Below are positions 43,229 to 44,715 of a DNA stretch of 44,715 nt, in pieces; the first letter of the stretch is position 1, and every line of letters starts with the position of its first letter. The translations under genes and the position numbers were made by a program. The notes under the pieces are model-generated. The model was not told where the DNA came from and did not search any database. It worked only from the letters and a program-made list of their open reading frames with translations. Source of the DNA: Verrucomicrobiaceae bacterium (lineage in GTDB: Bacteria > Verrucomicrobiota > Verrucomicrobiia > Verrucomicrobiales > DEV007); assembly GCA_024229495.1 (NCBI GenBank), contig JAAESJ010000596.1:1-44715 (forward strand). Direction: 5' to 3'.

Positions 43229-44715
43229 ATGAAATCCCCCAACCACCCCAAGTGCCAGTGTGGATGCAAGTGGATTAATCCATTCATGCATCTTCAACTG
43301 CTCGTTTCGATTCTCCTCCTTGCCCCGATCATTACTCCGGTATCGGCAGCCATCGACCAAAACGGGGATGGACTTGACGACATCTGGCAGGAAGCCTTTG
43401 GTGCCCAAGGCCTTGATAAAGATAAAGACACTGATGGTGACGGAGCATCCAATCTGGCTGAGTCCATCGCCGGAACCGACCCCTTTGGCTCAACCTCCGT
43501 CTTCAGCATCAACAACCTCTCCTATGACGAATCATTCTCCTCGGTAGATATTTCCTTTGATACCCAACGCGGGAAAATTTACCGCATTGAACTCGGCAAT
43601 TCCATCAAACCGGACCAGTTCACCAGATTGCCGACAACCTACCACGGCACAGGTCGGCAGATTACCGTGAAACTCTCCGGTGATTCAGCCCCACAAGCCA
43701 CCAACGGCATCCTCCACGAGGTATGGTCTGATATAAAAACCAGCAACATTGCAGGCTTTAAAATCCTTACACAAAACTTCACAACGCAACCTGATGGTAT
43801 TGAAGCGCTACCTGAATTCCAAACCCCAAAGAACGTTGACGACAATTATGGCGCCCGCATGCGGGGATGGCTAACGCCCACAATGAGTGGCCCTCACACC
43901 TTTTATCTCTGCAGTCGTAATCATAGCGAACTTTTCCTCAGCAGCGATCATACGCCAGGCAATGCACCGACTCGGGTAGCATGGGTTAATAGTGACATCC
44001 TCCATCCCGGCCAATGGCAAAGATTTCCCAGTCAGCAATACACTGCGGATCTTGTTGCCGGGAGACGATACTATATTGAACTGCGTCACCACCACGGCAC
44101 CCACTCCGACCATTGTGCGCTGGCATGGAAACAGCCGGGAAATAACCAGGACGCCTCCATAGAAATCATTAAGGGGAGCTATTTATCTCCATGGATGGAG
44201 GGAGAACCCATAACCCGTCAAATCAGGAAGACCACTCAGCAATTCCTTAAGGTTACTGTCAGCGACCTTGACCAGGACGGAGACAGCATCACCGACTGGG
44301 CAGAAAAAATGATGGAGGGTGAGCACAATTTTTTCTTTGCAAACAGCGTATCGACAGCAAGCAATCTCAACGATCTCGACACTGCCCTGCAGGCACTCTC
44401 AGGCACCAGGCAGGAAGTGTCATTGCTCCCAACCGATGTGGTTGCCTACGAGGATGCCCGGGACTCCACGGCAATCAACGCCGGAGTTGCATTAACCTCG
44501 TCCGAACCCGACATCATCCGACTGACGGTCATGCGGACAGGATCACTTCAACCGCTTACCGTTAAATATACCCTGGGCACAACCGGTCAACAATCAACAA
44601 GTGCCACCAGCGGCGTCGACTTCACTCAGAAGGACATCAATGACAACCCCCTGTCAGGATTCCTGAGCCTTCCCTTCGGCGCGGTGGCAACGGAAATTAT
44701 TCTTACCCCCCTGGC
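43229..44715 (+). CDS. Large secreted mosaic protein (Ca-binding loops, PA14, Calx-beta), 5' part only
   Basis: An open frame without stop to the window end, about 495 codons. Two starts are possible: ATG 43229, which gives a Lys-containing n-region before the hydrophobic core, and ATG 43286, which opens directly on it (LQLLVSILLLAPIIT). The signal peptide is followed by DQNGDGLDDIW and DKDKDTDGDGASNLAES, calcium-binding loops of thrombospondin-3/dockerin type. A PA14 domain follows (FYLCSRNHSELFLSSD, then AGRRYYIELRHHHG), which often binds glycans. Then comes a second Asp-rich loop (DLDQDGDSITDW). The end begins a Calx-beta-like repeat (IIRLTVMRTGSLQPLTVKYTLG). It is a typical large extracellular protein of verrucomicrobia; length and C-terminus are unknown. 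Confidence 0.8.
   Translation, partial: MKSPNHPKCQCGCKWINPFMHLQLLVSILLLAPIITPVSAAIDQNGDGLDDIWQEAFGAQGLDKDKDTDGDGASNLAESIAGTDPFGSTSVFSINNLSYDESFSSVDISFDTQRGKIYRIELGNSIKPDQFTRLPTTYHGTGRQITVKLSGDSAPQATNGILHEVWSDIKTSNIAGFKILTQNFTTQPDGIEALPEFQTPKNVDDNYGARMRGWLTPTMSGPHTFYLCSRNHSELFLSSDHTPGNAPTRVAWVNSDILHPGQWQRFPSQQYTADLVAGRRYYIELRHHHGTHSDHCALAWKQPGNNQDASIEIIKGSYLSPWMEGEPITRQIRKTTQQFLKVTVSDLDQDGDSITDWAEKMMEGEHNFFFANSVSTASNLNDLDTALQALSGTRQEVSLLPTDVVAYEDARDSTAINAGVALTSSEPDIIRLTVMRTGSLQPLTVKYTLGTTGQQSTSATSGVDFTQKDINDNPLSGFLSLPFGAVATEIILTPL

Noticed and set aside
1-44715. tRNA genes, IS elements, prophage or defence genes
   Set aside because: I looked for T-loop-like motifs, transposase or integrase proteins and terminal inverted repeats and found none; a tRNA search program would be needed to be certain.

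Overview
The window looks like a chromosomal stretch of a member of the Planctomycetes-Verrucomicrobia group, most likely Verrucomicrobiota. This is inferred from gene style only: Gfo/Idh/MocA oxidoreductases (one with a twin-arginine leader), an outer-sheet PQQ-like propeller, HEAT plus jelly-roll secreted proteins, plant-type LRR and EF-hand/PA14/Calx-beta mosaic proteins, a CAAX-protease-related protein, and an almost complete lack of Shine-Dalgarno sequences. No 16S or other decisive marker is present. The region is densely coding on both strands. I saw no tRNA, rRNA, IS element, phage gene or CRISPR array.

Layout. 1-2449 (+): the end of a Gfo/Idh/MocA oxidoreductase, a barrel-only NagA-like deacetylase and an Nramp-like transporter, coupled by start/stop overlaps. 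2446-3792 (-): an exported Gfo/Idh/MocA protein. 3879-8386 (+): HEAT/jelly-roll protein, PQQ-like propeller, FucU mutarotase, and a protein with seven 47-residue repeats. 8475-9827 (-): mnmE. 10100-12115 (+): secreted LRR protein with eighteen 24-residue repeats. 12203-18514 (-): run of dac-type carboxypeptidase, Lrp-type regulator, aminotransferase, CPBP protease, nadE and hisC (listed in transcription order). 18515-19106: the only long gene-free stretch. 19107-27705 (+): RRM protein, miaA, aroB, dprA, topoisomerase III, Gfo/Idh/MocA, sugar isomerase. 27714-30652 (-): two uncharacterised membrane-anchored proteins. 30847-34584 (+): yceD, rpmF, plsX, fabH, tatD. 34561-35937 (-): dicarboxylate/amino-acid symporter. 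36046-38744 (+): gltX, aroE, ridA. 38780-39859 (-): mnmA. 39937-44715 (+): a small membrane protein, a TPR-thioredoxin fusion and the start of a large secreted mosaic protein that runs off the window.

How it fits together. Most of the window is housekeeping: tRNA modification (mnmE, mnmA, miaA), aromatic and histidine synthesis (aroB, aroE, hisC), NAD synthesis, fatty-acid initiation (plsX, fabH beside rpmF), DNA handling (dprA, topoisomerase III) and wall maturation. The accessory part is mostly carbohydrate handling (three Gfo/Idh/MocA genes, NagA-like, FucU, isomerase) and exported repeat proteins. No defence or mobile system is visible. The most unusual items are the Nramp-like protein without canonical metal ligands, the barrel-only NagA, the BamE-like/HEAT membrane protein with its partner gene, the RRM protein with its structured leader, and the Shine-Dalgarno-poor starts.
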